A DNA stretch of 51,480 nt from Spirochaetaceae bacterium (GCA_007693325.1 REDW01000102.1:1-51480), one strand, 5' to 3'. Counted from the first letter of the stretch, positions 25,660 through 35,010 are shown. Made by a program: numbers and translations. The notes: generated from the sequence alone by a model not told the origin.

Positions 25660-28600
25660 TCAGTGAAAATCGCGGCTGGCAACGTGCGGCGCGCGGCCAG
25701 GCAGTGTGGGGACCCAGCAGGAGCGGAGAATCAGGTGCGTTACCCCCTGCTCGCTCTGCAGCGTTCCGCTGACCCCCAGCATCGACTGCGTCAGCAGCAG
25801 CGCACGGTTCTGCTGAAAATAGTGCTTCCATACAATCACATTTACAAATCCGGTTTCATCTTCCAGCGTCAGGAACAGCGTTCCACCGGCGGTACTCGGA
25901 CGCTGGCGGCAGATCACCAGCCCCGTAAATGATACTGCACTGCCTGCAGCGCAGCGTTGCAGGTCAGCCGCCGAAGGCAGCGCCTGTTGTTGCAGCGCCT
26001 GCCGGTAGGCAGCCATCGGGTGACCATCGGTGCTGTGGCGCGCAGTATCGTAATTCCATCTGATCAGCTCTGCCTCCTCCAGCGGACGAAACTGCGGCTG
26101 CTCTGCGGCCTCGGTTTCAGCGAGCTGTTCTGGTACGGATTCTGCTGTGCGCTTACCGATTATCTGCCATAAGGCGGCACGGCGTGAAACTCCGAATGTC
26201 TCGAGTGCGCCGCTCTGAGCCAGTGAAGCCAGGATCTTCTCATCGAGCGCGCTTACCCGAAGGAACTGCTCCAGCGTAGCTACGCGGTCCTCTCGCGCCA
26301 CCCTGATACACTGCCACGCGCGCTGCGACATTCCTTTGACGTAGCGTAGACCCATCCGGATTGCACACTCCGGCCCCACAAGCGTGCACTCCCATTGACT
26401 CTGCAGAACATCTACCGGCAAAACCGTAACGCCGCGTCGTCTGGCATCCTCAACAATGGTAGCCGGTGAATAGAATCCCATTGGCCAGGCGTTCAATAAC
26501 GCGCAGGCAAAGACCGCCGGATAGTGGCAGCGCATCCATGCGCTAGACCACGCAATCAGCGCAAAACTGGCGGCGTGACTCTCGGGAAATCCGTACTCGC
26601 CAAAGCCGCGAATCTGCTCGAACACCGCCTGTGCAAAGCGGCGTTCGATACCTTTTACGCTCATGCGCTCGATAATAGTCTCACCGTGTTTCTCGATTGC
26701 GCCGCTTCTCCGCCACGCGGCCATGTCCCGGCGCAGCTGATCGGCCTCGCCGGGGGTATAGTCAGCGGCTATCATCGCCAGTCTCATAACCTGCTCCTGG
26801 AACAGCGGCACACCCAGCGTCTTCTTGAGCACCGCAACCAGATCCGGGTGGGGGTAGGTGACTTCCTCCTCGCCGTTACGCCGGCGCAGGTAGGGATGCA
26901 CCATACCGCCGCTGATCGGTCCCGGACGAACGATGCTGATCTCGATCACCAGGTCGTAAAAGCAACGCGGGCGCAACCGTGGCAACATCGCCATCTGTGC
27001 ACGGCTCTCTATCTGGAATACGCCAATGGTATCGCCACGCGCCAGCATCTCGAATACCGCGTTGTCTGAAGCCGGAATCCGCTCCATAGACAGGTCGCTG
27101 CCGTAGTGTTGCCTGAGCAGCGAAAAACAGTAATCCAGATGTGTCAACGCGCCCAGCCCAAGCAGATCAACCTTGAACAGACCCAGCGCTTCAACATCGT
27201 ATTTGTCCCATTGAATAACAGTGCGCTGCCGCATCGTTGCATTCTCTACCGGTACCAGATCGATCACCGGCTCGCTGCCCAACAGGAAGCCTCCCGGATG
27301 AATCGACAGATGACGCGGGGTATCGATGATCTGCTGTGTCAGTTCTATCAGCCGTGAATGCAACGGCGCCTGCGGATCCATTCCGGCCTGTAGCAGTGCA
27401 CCTGCCAGGTCGCTGCTGTGGTAAGACAGCAGTCGCGCAATTGTGTCTACATCGCTCATCGACAAGCCCAGCACTTTGCCAACTTCGCGCAGTGCCGACC
27501 GCGGCCGGTAGCGTACCACGTTGGCTACCATCGCCGCACGCTCGCGGCCGTAGTTTTGATAGACGTGCTGGATAACCTCTTCGCGCCGGTTGTGCTCGAT
27601 ATCGAGGTCGATATCGGGGGGCTCGGCCCGCTCGCGCGAAATGAAGCGCTCGAACAGCAACCCCATCCGCACCGGGTCGATAGCCGTGATACCCAGACAG
27701 TAGCAGACCGCCGAGTTGGCAGCCGAACCGCGCCCCTGACACAGAATGGCATTGCGACGACAAAAATTAACTATTTCATACATGGTGAGAAAATATCCAC
27801 AGTAGTCGAGCTCTTCGATTAGCGCCAGCTCCTTTTCGAGCTGATGAGCCACCTCGGCGGGGAGCGCGCCGCCGTAGCGCGCGCGGGCGCCATCAAGCGT
27901 GCGCGCGCGCAGCCAGCCGCCGGTGCTGTAGCCGCTCGGCACGCGCTCAGACGGGTAGCGGTAGCGCAGCTCATCCAGCGAGAAATTACATTGGGCAGCA
28001 ATTTGTACGCTTCTCTGCACATCATCAGAGTAATTCTGGAATCTTGTTTCGATTTCTGCCGCGCTGCAGAGCGTGTGCTCGGCGTTGGGCGGCAACCGAG
28101 TACCCGCTTCTTGGATGCGAATGCCCATATCGATACAGCGCAGCACATCGTAGAGCGGTTTGCGCTCTCGGCTGTGGTAGAGCACTTCGGTTGCGGCAAC
28201 TGTTGCAATGTTGTACTGCCGGGCTCGCCGCCGGATCAACCGCTCGCTGTGCAGCTCAGTGTCGCAGCGATGCCGCGCTATCGCAGCGTGGAGCCGTGGA
28301 CCGAAGGCTCGCTGCAGCAGGAGAACGGTTTGCTCCGCAGCGGCGCTGAACCCGCCGGCCCACACGGCTATCAGGCCCTCGGCGTGAGCGGCTATTTCGG
28401 CAGCTGTTACGCTGAATTGTCCCTTGGGGTTACGCATCCGGCCGGTACTGATGAGACGGCACAGATGCCGATAGCCGCTGCGGTTCTGCACCAGCAGGAT
28501 GATTCTGCTACCGGTTTCTTCGCTGATTTCTGCACCGATAATCAGCTGGATATCGTGTTTTTTGGCCTCGATGTGCGCGCGTACCACCCCGTACAGGCCA

Positions 28601-28725
28601 TTTTGGTCGCACAGCGCAATTGCCGGCATACGTAGTGCAGCGGCCTGCCTTACAAGTTCTTCGGGGTGGCTGGCCGCGGCCAGAAAGGAGAAATTACTCT
28701 TGCACCACAGCGGAACGTAGGCCAC
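25660..28725 (-). CDS. dnaE2: Error-prone DNA polymerase DnaE2 (ImuC)
   Basis: The catalytic C-family polymerase of the ImuABC mutasome, which copies past DNA lesions and causes damage-induced mutations. The 1021-residue length is typical of DnaE2 and shorter than replicative DnaE. An N-terminal PHP domain (CKSNFSFLAAASHPEELV) is followed by the palm with PPDIDLDIEH near residue 366-375 and FKVDLLGLGAL. Helix-hairpin-helix and OB-fold regions (LFLTLEDETGFVNVIVW) come last. A GTG start lies 3 bases after the imuB stop, so translation is coupled. Confidence 0.95.
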   Translation of the reverse strand: MAYVPLWCKSNFSFLAAASHPEELVRQAAALRMPAIALCDQNGLYGVVRAHIEAKKHDIQLIIGAEISEETGSRIILLVQNRSGYRHLCRLISTGRMRNPKGQFSVTAAEIAAHAEGLIAVWAGGFSAAAEQTVLLLQRAFGPRLHAAIARHRCDTELHSERLIRRRARQYNIATVAATEVLYHSRERKPLYDVLRCIDMGIRIQEAGTRLPPNAEHTLCSAAEIETRFQNYSDDVQRSVQIAAQCNFSLDELRYRYPSERVPSGYSTGGWLRARTLDGARARYGGALPAEVAHQLEKELALIEELDYCGYFLTMYEIVNFCRRNAILCQGRGSAANSAVCYCLGITAIDPVRMGLLFERFISRERAEPPDIDLDIEHNRREEVIQHVYQNYGRERAAMVANVVRYRPRSALREVGKVLGLSMSDVDTIARLLSYHSSDLAGALLQAGMDPQAPLHSRLIELTQQIIDTPRHLSIHPGGFLLGSEPVIDLVPVENATMRQRTVIQWDKYDVEALGLFKVDLLGLGALTHLDYCFSLLRQHYGSDLSMERIPASDNAVFEMLARGDTIGVFQIESRAQMAMLPRLRPRCFYDLVIEISIVRPGPISGGMVHPYLRRRNGEEEVTYPHPDLVAVLKKTLGVPLFQEQVMRLAMIAADYTPGEADQLRRDMAAWRRSGAIEKHGETIIERMSVKGIERRFAQAVFEQIRGFGEYGFPESHAASFALIAWSSAWMRCHYPAVFACALLNAWPMGFYSPATIVEDARRRGVTVLPVDVLQSQWECTLVGPECAIRMGLRYVKGMSQRAWQCIRVAREDRVATLEQFLRVSALDEKILASLAQSGALETFGVSRRAALWQIIGKRTAESVPEQLAETEAAEQPQFRPLEEAELIRWNYDTARHSTDGHPMAAYRQALQQQALPSAADLQRCAAGSAVSFTGLVICRQRPSTAGGTLFLTLEDETGFVNVIVWKHYFQQNRALLLTQSMLGVSGTLQSEQGVTHLILRSCWVPTLPGRAPHVASRDFH

Positions 28726-28728
28726 GGT

Positions 28729-30168
28729 TCACTCCACGGTGCCCTGCAGCATCCAGAGATCGGTTTCGCTGTCATAGTAAAGCCACACAATGCGTTTACC
28801 GTGGTAGGCGTAGTAGTAATGGCGTTCGGATTCCTGCTCCCACCACCTGCCGGCCACGATGAACGGACCGGCAGCAGGTCGCAGGCGGTCTCTGCAAGGC
28901 AGTTCGGAGGCGTTATCGTAGATGCGCCGCACAAGCTGCAGCCGTTGCTGGTTGACCTCAGCGCGAACAGCCGGCAGTTGCAGCCGATCGAGCGGTAAGA
29001 GCGCAAACTGCCGATCCGGCCGATGCTCCTGCTGCAACACCACCCGGCACACCACACCGTTTCCGAAGCGAGCGCGCAGACGCGCAAATGCTCCGGCTGC
29101 AGCTGCCGGGTCGCGCTTGACAGCTGCGCTGAACAGCTCATTTTGCGATGCCGGGGCTGCCGCGGCTTCAGCGTTCAAAGCGAGACGCGATACTCCCGAA
29201 GAAGCGGACAGCTCCTCAATTCGCAGCCGTAACAGCCGCAGCCAGACCGCAGCATCACGGCTGGCTGCTGCCGGACGCAGAACCTCACGCTGCAGGGTCT
29301 GGTCTTCGAAGGTCAGCTCGATACACAGCTGCTGCAGATAGAGCCCCGCGGCAACCGTCTGTGACAGAACATCCAGCAGCAGCGATTCGATCTCCGCCAG
29401 CAGCAGCGTTCGATCCCTGATGGGCGCAGCAGGTCGGGTTGTGCTGGTCAGTTCAGAAAGCGGCGCGCTGCCTTGCAGCGGAACGATGTCATCTTCCACG
29501 GCAAATCGATAGACAGTATCAGCTTCAGCGCCAAAACGGCTGCGGATACCCTCACGCGGCAGCGCGCAGAACTCCGCAACGGTTGCAATACCGAGCTGGG
29601 CCAGCCGCTGTTGCACTTTAGGCGTAAACGGCAAAAGGCTAACCGCCGCCGATTGCGCCCAACGGCGCTCCTGTGCTGAACTGCGAAACAGCCGCGTAGC
29701 AGATTTTGCCCCGGCGTAGCTGCCGAAACGGCTGAATCCAACGCAGATGCGGCAGAAGTATCCGATGCCCTCCATCGCGCTACGCAGCGCGCCGACCCAC
29801 TGCTCCACCGAGCGGTAGAGAGATTCGAGCCCACGAGCATCCAGCCAGAAAGTACCCGGATCAAACGAACACTCCTCTACGTGCGGCGTGTAGCGGTACA
29901 ACAAGGTGATACACTCATCGATCTGCTGCTGAACAGCATCACTGCCGACCACATCCGCCTGCAGGGCTGGGCAGACCGTCAGCGCCACCGAGTAACGCAT
30001 ACCCCGCTGAACCCCGGCCTCGCGCGCAACACGGTTGGTCTCCAGGATGAGACCGAGCGGCTTGTCCTCGCTGACAACGGCAACCGCGTTCGAAGACCAT
30101 TCGGGATTGGCATTGAGCAGGATCTGCAATGGAAACTGAACGATACTAAGACATGCCGGGCGGACCAT
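28729..30168 (-). CDS. imuB: ImuB, Y-family polymerase-like mutasome protein
   Basis: A 479-residue relative of Y-family polymerases that links DnaE2 to the sliding clamp rather than making DNA. The N-terminal palm is recognisable (VAREAGVQRGMRYSVALTVCP, CSFDPGTFWLDARGLESLY), but the usual acidic residues of the active site (DxDxFF and SxDE) are replaced, as expected for ImuB. Helix-hairpin-helix and little-finger regions follow. The C-terminus carries aromatic-rich motifs. It overlaps imuA by 23 bases and is followed by dnaE2 after 3 bases. Confidence 0.92.
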   Translation of the reverse strand: MVRPACLSIVQFPLQILLNANPEWSSNAVAVVSEDKPLGLILETNRVAREAGVQRGMRYSVALTVCPALQADVVGSDAVQQQIDECITLLYRYTPHVEECSFDPGTFWLDARGLESLYRSVEQWVGALRSAMEGIGYFCRICVGFSRFGSYAGAKSATRLFRSSAQERRWAQSAAVSLLPFTPKVQQRLAQLGIATVAEFCALPREGIRSRFGAEADTVYRFAVEDDIVPLQGSAPLSELTSTTRPAAPIRDRTLLLAEIESLLLDVLSQTVAAGLYLQQLCIELTFEDQTLQREVLRPAAASRDAAVWLRLLRLRIEELSASSGVSRLALNAEAAAAPASQNELFSAAVKRDPAAAAGAFARLRARFGNGVVCRVVLQQEHRPDRQFALLPLDRLQLPAVRAEVNQQRLQLVRRIYDNASELPCRDRLRPAAGPFIVAGRWWEQESERHYYYAYHGKRIVWLYYDSETDLWMLQGTVE

Positions 30169-30784
30169 TGCACGTCTCCGTCCAGCGCCACGGCGTACCG
30201 CGCCGCTTGTCTCTGGTAACTTCTATCTCAAGCGCAAACCGCCCTGCGGATATCACGCGGCTGCGGGCGCAGGCTCGAAACGAAACCATCGATCCCAGGG
30301 CTGACCTATCGGACTCTGCCGCGCTGCATAGAAACAGAACCGTTGCCTGGTGAGTTCGCACCAGTCCTTTCAGCCGGGCCAATACTGCATCGCCAATCTT
30401 TGTCTCAACGGCTGAGAGATCGATCACCAGCAGACCGAAACAGCCGCTGCGCAGCAGTTGATCGGCTGCCTGAGCTGCGGCTTGCGCATCGGCAACGCGT
30501 AAGATAGTGAGCGCCTGCAGGTCTACACCGTTGGACTCCAGATCGGGCGGGAAAAACAGCGCTGAAGCAGCGCAGATCCAGGCAACCGGTTCGGCACAGC
30601 GCTGGGCCTCGGCAATCAGATGTGTAGCGGCGGTCAGAAGCGCCGAAGATTCAGTAGCGGCTGACAGCGACAGCAATTCACATAACCGTCCGCTCAGTTC
30701 GGCGAGGCACCAGTTCGGCACGCCCGCCTGGGCTGCCTGATCAGAGATGAGTCTGCGTGCGCGAACTACACCGTGCGAAATCAT
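30146..30784 (-). CDS. imuA: ImuA, RecA-like mutasome protein
   Basis: The first gene of the imuA-imuB-dnaE2 cassette. The 212-residue protein is recognised by position and by weak RecA-like strands (VAWICAASALFFPPDLES, GCFGLLVIDLSAVETKIGDA). No intact Walker A motif is seen, which is usual for ImuA. The ATG at 30784 is chosen over a TTG at 30832 because the latter would place the promoter and its palindrome inside the coding region. GGAAG lies about 10 bases before the ATG. Known ImuA proteins recruit and regulate ImuB and DnaE2. Confidence 0.85.
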   Translation of the reverse strand: MISHGVVRARRLISDQAAQAGVPNWCLAELSGRLCELLSLSAATESSALLTAATHLIAEAQRCAEPVAWICAASALFFPPDLESNGVDLQALTILRVADAQAAAQAADQLLRSGCFGLLVIDLSAVETKIGDAVLARLKGLVRTHQATVLFLCSAAESDRSALGSMVSFRACARSRVISAGRFALEIEVTRDKRRGTPWRWTETCNGPPGMS

Positions 30785-30803
30785 CCGGGATACTTCCGGA
30801 TGA
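30781..30803. repeat. Inverted repeat over the imuA start codon
   Basis: TCATCCGG and CCGGATGA form 8-base arms around a 7-base loop. The right arm on the coding strand contains the imuA ATG. Most of the other arm lies at or before the predicted transcription start, so it may act in DNA more than in RNA. Confidence 0.55.
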
Positions 30804-30832
30804 TTATTACTATACAGTTGTATAGTAGTCAA
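30804..30832 (-). promoter_or_regulatory. imuA promoter with LexA-like palindromic operator
   Basis: On the minus strand TTGACT (30832-30827), a 17-base spacer and TAATAA (30809-30804) form a strong promoter. The spacer is filled by the near-perfect palindrome TACTATAC-N4-GTATAGTA (30808-30827), an operator position that would block polymerase. LexA controls imu cassettes in many bacteria, so a LexA site is the best guess, though the repressor is not in the window. Confidence 0.65.
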
Positions 30833-30835
30833 GGC

Positions 30836-31486
30836 CTATATCGGTCGTACCTCGCCATCGGAAATTACGTAGAACACGCGATTATCTTTCTCTGAGATCT
30901 CGTAACCATCGGGGAGAACCCCAAATGACGGCATCAACAGCAGCGCCGGTTCAACCACAAAACAGGGGAGCCTCATTGAATCAGCGGTTTTACTCAGACG
31001 TGCGCACGGATGCAGATGGCCGCAGATCTGCGGCTGCGGCCGATCTGCTGCTGGTTTGTAGCGGAAACGAAGCGGCTCAACCAGCAGCGTATCTCCCACC
31101 GGCTCGACATCCCAGCGGTTCAGTATCGGCGCCGGCAGATGATCGTAGCTTCCACGCACAAGGAGCACTTCGGCGTTCACGGTCTTACGCCATTCGACAA
31201 CCACACGGATGAGTGAAGCTACAACCGCTTCTCTGCCGTGCACAAAATCACCCAGGATAAGCAGCTTTCTTGCATTGCTTTCGCGCACAACCCGTGCCAG
31301 TCGCTGCAGTGCAGCAGAGTCGGCTGCAAGCGCGTCTGTTTTACCGGCCGCCTCACCTGTCAGTGTTCGCCCCAGATGCAGATCAGCGGCTACCAGCAGC
31401 TCTTTCTCGCGCCACAGCAGGGTCCTGTCGCTGCCGAGTTCGAGAGATTGTCCCGCAAAACCGATTGTCCGCGCTCTGTTCTTCAT
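30836..31486 (-). CDS. PdeM-like metallophosphoesterase
   Basis: A 216-residue calcineurin-like phosphoesterase most like the DNA ligase-associated PdeM group. Metal-site motifs ADLHLG, GDFVHG and CGHLHP are present. The usual GNHD motif reads GSYD, replacing the Asn metal ligand and the catalytic His, so activity may be changed or lost. No ligase or helicase partner of the PdeM type is nearby, but the imu repair cassette follows on the same strand. A TAATAT -10 box (31498-31493) ends 6 bases before the ATG, suggesting its own leaderless promoter. Confidence 0.8.
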   Translation of the reverse strand: MKNRARTIGFAGQSLELGSDRTLLWREKELLVAADLHLGRTLTGEAAGKTDALAADSAALQRLARVVRESNARKLLILGDFVHGREAVVASLIRVVVEWRKTVNAEVLLVRGSYDHLPAPILNRWDVEPVGDTLLVEPLRFRYKPAADRPQPQICGHLHPCARLSKTADSMRLPCFVVEPALLLMPSFGVLPDGYEISEKDNRVFYVISDGEVRPI

Positions 31487-31510
31487 GTAGCCATATTATT
31501 GCGCAAAACT

Positions 31511-32323
31511 TCACAAGAGGAAAGTGCCGTGAATCCGGCCGCGCGAGCGCAGAATGACCGCGTCGGTAATCCGGGGGAAATGGCGCTGCATGAATACAAG
31601 GTACTTCCCGGCCGCCGTCATGTAGCTCTTGCGCCGCCTGCGCACAATCGTACGCAGAATCTCTTCGGCCACCTGGCGTTGCGTGGTTGATGCCTTGCGC
31701 GAGACTCTCACCGGGGCGCCATCTACACCCATGACCGTCTTGTCGGGGTCATTCTCGGTGAACGCCACGAAGACAACCCCCACGTGTACCCCCGAGGGGG
31801 CCAACTCGGCGTGCAGCGCTTCAGCCAGACCCGTCAGCGCCATTTTGGCCGCCGAGTAGATCGAAACTCCGGCAAAACCACGCACACCGGCGAGGCTCGA
31901 GACAAACACGATGCTGCCACGCGCCTCAATGATTGCCTCAACGGCAAACCGTGCCGGCAGTGCAGCGCCGAGCAGGTTGGTGCGGCTCACTGATTCTATA
32001 ACGCCCGGATCAAGCTGTGCGAAAGCGCCGCGCATCGAGATCCCGGCGTTATTGACCAGGATATCGAGCCTGCCGTGCTGTGCAATCACACGCGTGATCA
32101 TGGCGCGACACTGGTCGGCGTTGGTGACGTCTGCGGTCACGGAGGTAGCGCTATAGCCGCGCGAACGCAGCAGCTCGGCGGTCTCAGCCAGCTTGGCTTC
32201 GTTGCGCCCGTTCAGGACCACTGTTGCCCCGCGTTCTGCAAACAACAGCGCCGTCTGACGGCCGATTCCACGGCTGGAACCGGTAATCAGCGCAACCGTA
32301 CCCGCAAGTTCCCCGCTGTTCAT
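31511..32323 (-). CDS. Short-chain dehydrogenase/reductase
   Basis: A 270-residue classical SDR with a Rossmann fold. The cofactor loop is TGSSRGIG (14-21) and NNAG is at 91-94. The catalytic set is Ser142, Tyr156 and Lys160 (YSAAK). Arg40 after the second strand (VVLNGRNEAK) suggests NADP(H). The C-terminal stretch is basic (RTIVRRRRKSYM). The substrate is unknown. The ATG at 32323 lies 7 bases after the dnaJ-like stop, so they share a transcript. Confidence 0.9.
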   Translation of the reverse strand: MNSGELAGTVALITGSSRGIGRQTALLFAERGATVVLNGRNEAKLAETAELLRSRGYSATSVTADVTNADQCRAMITRVIAQHGRLDILVNNAGISMRGAFAQLDPGVIESVSRTNLLGAALPARFAVEAIIEARGSIVFVSSLAGVRGFAGVSIYSAAKMALTGLAEALHAELAPSGVHVGVVFVAFTENDPDKTVMGVDGAPVRVSRKASTTQRQVAEEILRTIVRRRRKSYMTAAGKYLVFMQRHFPRITDAVILRSRGRIHGTFLL

Positions 32324-32330
32324 GCAACCT

Positions 32331-33398
32331 CTATTTCTTGCTCTTGCGTGGATTGAACGTCGAGGTCTCTGCAAGCTTCTGCCACAGTTCGCGCTCCTCT
32401 GGTTTCAACTGTCCCGGTGTCACAATAGTAATCACCAGGTAGAGATCACCGCGCTCGTTACCTTCACGACGCAGGCCTTTGCCCTTGAGTCTCAGCTTCT
32501 TGCCGCTCTGACTGCCCGCAGCAACCGTGACCGTTGCTGTTCCGTCAACCAGCGGCGCTTCCACCTTTGCACCCAGTGCGGCCTCCCAGGGAGCCACCGG
32601 TAGATCAGCTTCGAGGTCGGCTCCGTTGACGCGGAAAACAGGATGCGGCGCAATCTTGATCTTCAGGAAGAGATCCCCGGCCGGCCCTCCGGCTCCTCGG
32701 CCGCCCTGGCCGCCGAGGCGCAGCCGCTTTCCATCCTGAATACCCGGCGGGATTGTCACCTCAAAGTTTTTCTGCTTGCGTTGCATTACGCCGCCGGGGC
32801 CGGGTTCATCGATAGTCAACGCCAGGCTGCGTTTGCCGCCGCGGTACGCTTCCTCCAGCGGCATTGTGATCTCTGCTTCGTGATGGTCGACGCGCGGCGG
32901 TGCGCCGAAGCCGACGTGCGGCTCCCTGCCGCCGGGCCGGCCGCCTATTTCGTCCTCGGTACCAAAACCACTGAAGCCACTGAAACCGCCTCCGCCACCC
33001 AGTCCACCGAAGAGCGACTCAAAGAAATCGCTGAAACCGCCGGAGAAGAACTCAAACGACTCCTGCCCATCGAAACCGGTGAACCGGAATGACTGATCAC
33101 GTCCTGTGCCGGCGCTGCCCTGCCTTCCACCGAAGCCCTCCCAGCCGGGTGGCGGCCGGAAGTCCTCACCGGCCTGCCAGTTGGAGCCGAGAGCATCGTA
33201 ACGGCGCCGTTTTTCCGGGTCCTTGAGCACCTCGTAGGCCTCAGTAGCCTCCTTGAACTTCCGCTCAGCCTCCGGATCCTTGTTAACGTCGGGGTGATAC
33301 TTACGCGCCAGTTTGCGGTAGGCGGACTGGATCTGCTCCTGGCCTGCCGAACGGTCTACGCCCAAAGTTGCATAGTAGTCTTGATATTTCACCGCCAT
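32331..33398 (-). CDS. DnaJ/CbpA-like co-chaperone without zinc finger
   Basis: A 355-residue class B J-protein. The J domain (residues about 6-72) has HPD in KYHPDVNKD. A Gly/Phe-rich region (about 75-165) with several GGFSDFF-type runs follows. The two beta-sandwich substrate domains come last (NFEVTIPPGIQDGKRLRL, GDLYLVITIVTPGQL). There are no CxxCxGxG zinc motifs. It delivers substrates to DnaK. GGAGGG precedes the ATG. It lies 34 bases downstream of htrA, so the two form a protein-quality group. Confidence 0.92.
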   Translation of the reverse strand: MAVKYQDYYATLGVDRSAGQEQIQSAYRKLARKYHPDVNKDPEAERKFKEATEAYEVLKDPEKRRRYDALGSNWQAGEDFRPPPGWEGFGGRQGSAGTGRDQSFRFTGFDGQESFEFFSGGFSDFFESLFGGLGGGGGFSGFSGFGTEDEIGGRPGGREPHVGFGAPPRVDHHEAEITMPLEEAYRGGKRSLALTIDEPGPGGVMQRKQKNFEVTIPPGIQDGKRLRLGGQGGRGAGGPAGDLFLKIKIAPHPVFRVNGADLEADLPVAPWEAALGAKVEAPLVDGTATVTVAAGSQSGKKLRLKGKGLRREGNERGDLYLVITIVTPGQLKPEERELWQKLAETSTFNPRKSKK

Positions 33399-33432
33399 AG
33401 ATCAGAACCCTCCGTTGGCCTTTGCTGTTATC

Positions 33433-35010
33433 TTACAACGCGTCCATCCCAACGACAATCCTCACGCCGCTGCGATTCACCCGAAAGAGAATCTCTCCCG
33501 ATGCAGCGGCCAGCGCCCTATAGAAATCGCGCGCACTGTGCACCAGAGTACCGTTGACCTGCGTTACCACGTCCCCGTTGCGTATGCCGGAAATTGCCGC
33601 AGGGCCGTCCTGCAGGACCGAGGCAACCAGTACACCCTCGATTGCTTCATCGATCTCACGCGCCTCGCGCATCGATTCGGTCAATGGGACAATCGCCATA
33701 CCCGGCCACATACCCGACGGCGCGGCTACCTCATCCTCGGTTCCGCGGCGGTCGAGCGTGACACTGAGTGTCTGCTGGCGCCCGGCGCGGATGATGGCAA
33801 AGTCAGCACGGCGTCCCGGGGCGATGTTGCCTACAATACGCGTCATCTCGGTGGAATCGCTGACCGGCCGGTTGTCTATGCGCGTAACAAAGTCTCCCGG
33901 TCTGATGCCCCCGCGCGCCGCCGGAGAATCGCGGTGCACGTTGATCACCAGGGCTCCGTCCTGCGCCTCAATACCCAGGTCCGCGGCCAATCCCGGCATG
34001 CTCTGCGGACGTACATCCTGAATAGAGACCCCGAGCCAGCCGTAGACGATGCGGCCCTGTTCGATGAAATCATCAATGGCGCGACGGGCGTTATTGATCG
34101 GTATGGCAAACCCCAGGCCAACGCTGCCGCCGCTGCGCGAGGCAATCCAGGTGTTTATGCCCACGATATTGCCGTGTACGTCTGCCAGCGCTCCGCCGGA
34201 GTTCCCCGGATTGATCGAAGCGTCGGTCTGTATGTAGTCGGTGAAGCCTGCGATCGGAGAGCCCGGCTGCGGCCGGCGTCCGAGCGCGCTGACAATCCCG
34301 GCGGTCACAGTAGACTCGAAACCGAGCGGATTCCCAACCGCCAGCACCCAATCACCAACGTAGAGCGAATCGGAGTCACCCAGGCGCGCGATGGGAACCT
34401 CGTCGCGGGTCTCAAAACGCACCAGAGCCAGATCAGTACGGGAGTCCTTTCCCACTATTTCGGCCTCGTACTCGCGCCCATCGTAGAGTTTCAGACCGAT
34501 TTCGCGCGCATCGCCAACCACGTGGTTGTTGGTCAGCACGTAGACCGTACTGCCGTCTCGGCGTACGATCACGCCGGAACCCAGTCCCGGTCGGCGGAAC
34601 TCGCGTTCCTCGGGTTGCTGCGGCTGCCGCGGACCGAAGAAGTCCCACGGAGAGGGAAACCGCGGTACGGTCTGCCGGATAACCTCAACGGTGTTGACCT
34701 CCACTACAACCGGCAGCACCTCCTGGGCTACCCCGCGAAACGAAAACGGCGCATCTGCCGGGGCTGTTTCTACCGCCGCCCCCGGGGCCTGACGCGGCTC
34801 GGCGGCCGGCGCGCGTTCAACCGACTGCGAGCCGGAGACCGCCAGCTGCTGGGTTGCATCATGGCGCTGAAACTCGATGCGCTGCGTCTCAAAGCTACCG
34901 GCTGCGGCCTGCATCCGGTCGTGCGTCCGTCCAACGGCGTAACCGGCAAATAGCATAGATACCGCACCCAGCAACACCCACAAAGTGGTGCGCAACCTTC
35001 TGTGTGCCAT
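33433..35010 (-). CDS. Trypsin-like periplasmic serine protease, HtrA/DegQ family
   Basis: A 525-residue protease and chaperone of the cell envelope. An N-terminal membrane segment (about 9-27) is an uncleaved anchor or signal peptide. The catalytic triad is His163 (TNNHVVGD), Asp193 (RTDLALVRF) and Ser271 (NPGNSGGA). Two PDZ domains lie at about 325-420 and 430-525, as in DegP/DegQ. A linker rich in Gln, Pro and Ala (30-90) separates anchor and protease. GGAGG lies about 10 bases before the ATG, so this gene has a normal leader. Confidence 0.95.
   Translation of the reverse strand: MAHRRLRTTLWVLLGAVSMLFAGYAVGRTHDRMQAAAGSFETQRIEFQRHDATQQLAVSGSQSVERAPAAEPRQAPGAAVETAPADAPFSFRGVAQEVLPVVVEVNTVEVIRQTVPRFPSPWDFFGPRQPQQPEEREFRRPGLGSGVIVRRDGSTVYVLTNNHVVGDAREIGLKLYDGREYEAEIVGKDSRTDLALVRFETRDEVPIARLGDSDSLYVGDWVLAVGNPLGFESTVTAGIVSALGRRPQPGSPIAGFTDYIQTDASINPGNSGGALADVHGNIVGINTWIASRSGGSVGLGFAIPINNARRAIDDFIEQGRIVYGWLGVSIQDVRPQSMPGLAADLGIEAQDGALVINVHRDSPAARGGIRPGDFVTRIDNRPVSDSTEMTRIVGNIAPGRRADFAIIRAGRQQTLSVTLDRRGTEDEVAAPSGMWPGMAIVPLTESMREAREIDEAIEGVLVASVLQDGPAAISGIRNGDVVTQVNGTLVHSARDFYRALAAASGEILFRVNRSGVRIVVGMDAL

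Noticed and set aside
27880-27915. GC-alternating stretch (repeated CGCGCG) inside dnaE2 as a structural element
   Set aside because: It is coding sequence rich in Arg and Ala codons, in line with the local GC content.
30785-30832. TTG at 30832 as the imuA start
   Set aside because: It would place a TTGACT-17-TAATAA promoter and its palindromic operator inside the coding sequence; the ATG at 30784 with GGAAG before it fits better.
33415-34953. 512-codon open frame on the plus strand opposite htrA
   Set aside because: It is antisense to a clear HtrA protease with full catalytic triad and PDZ domains. The frame is open only because of high GC, and its translation shows no known motif.
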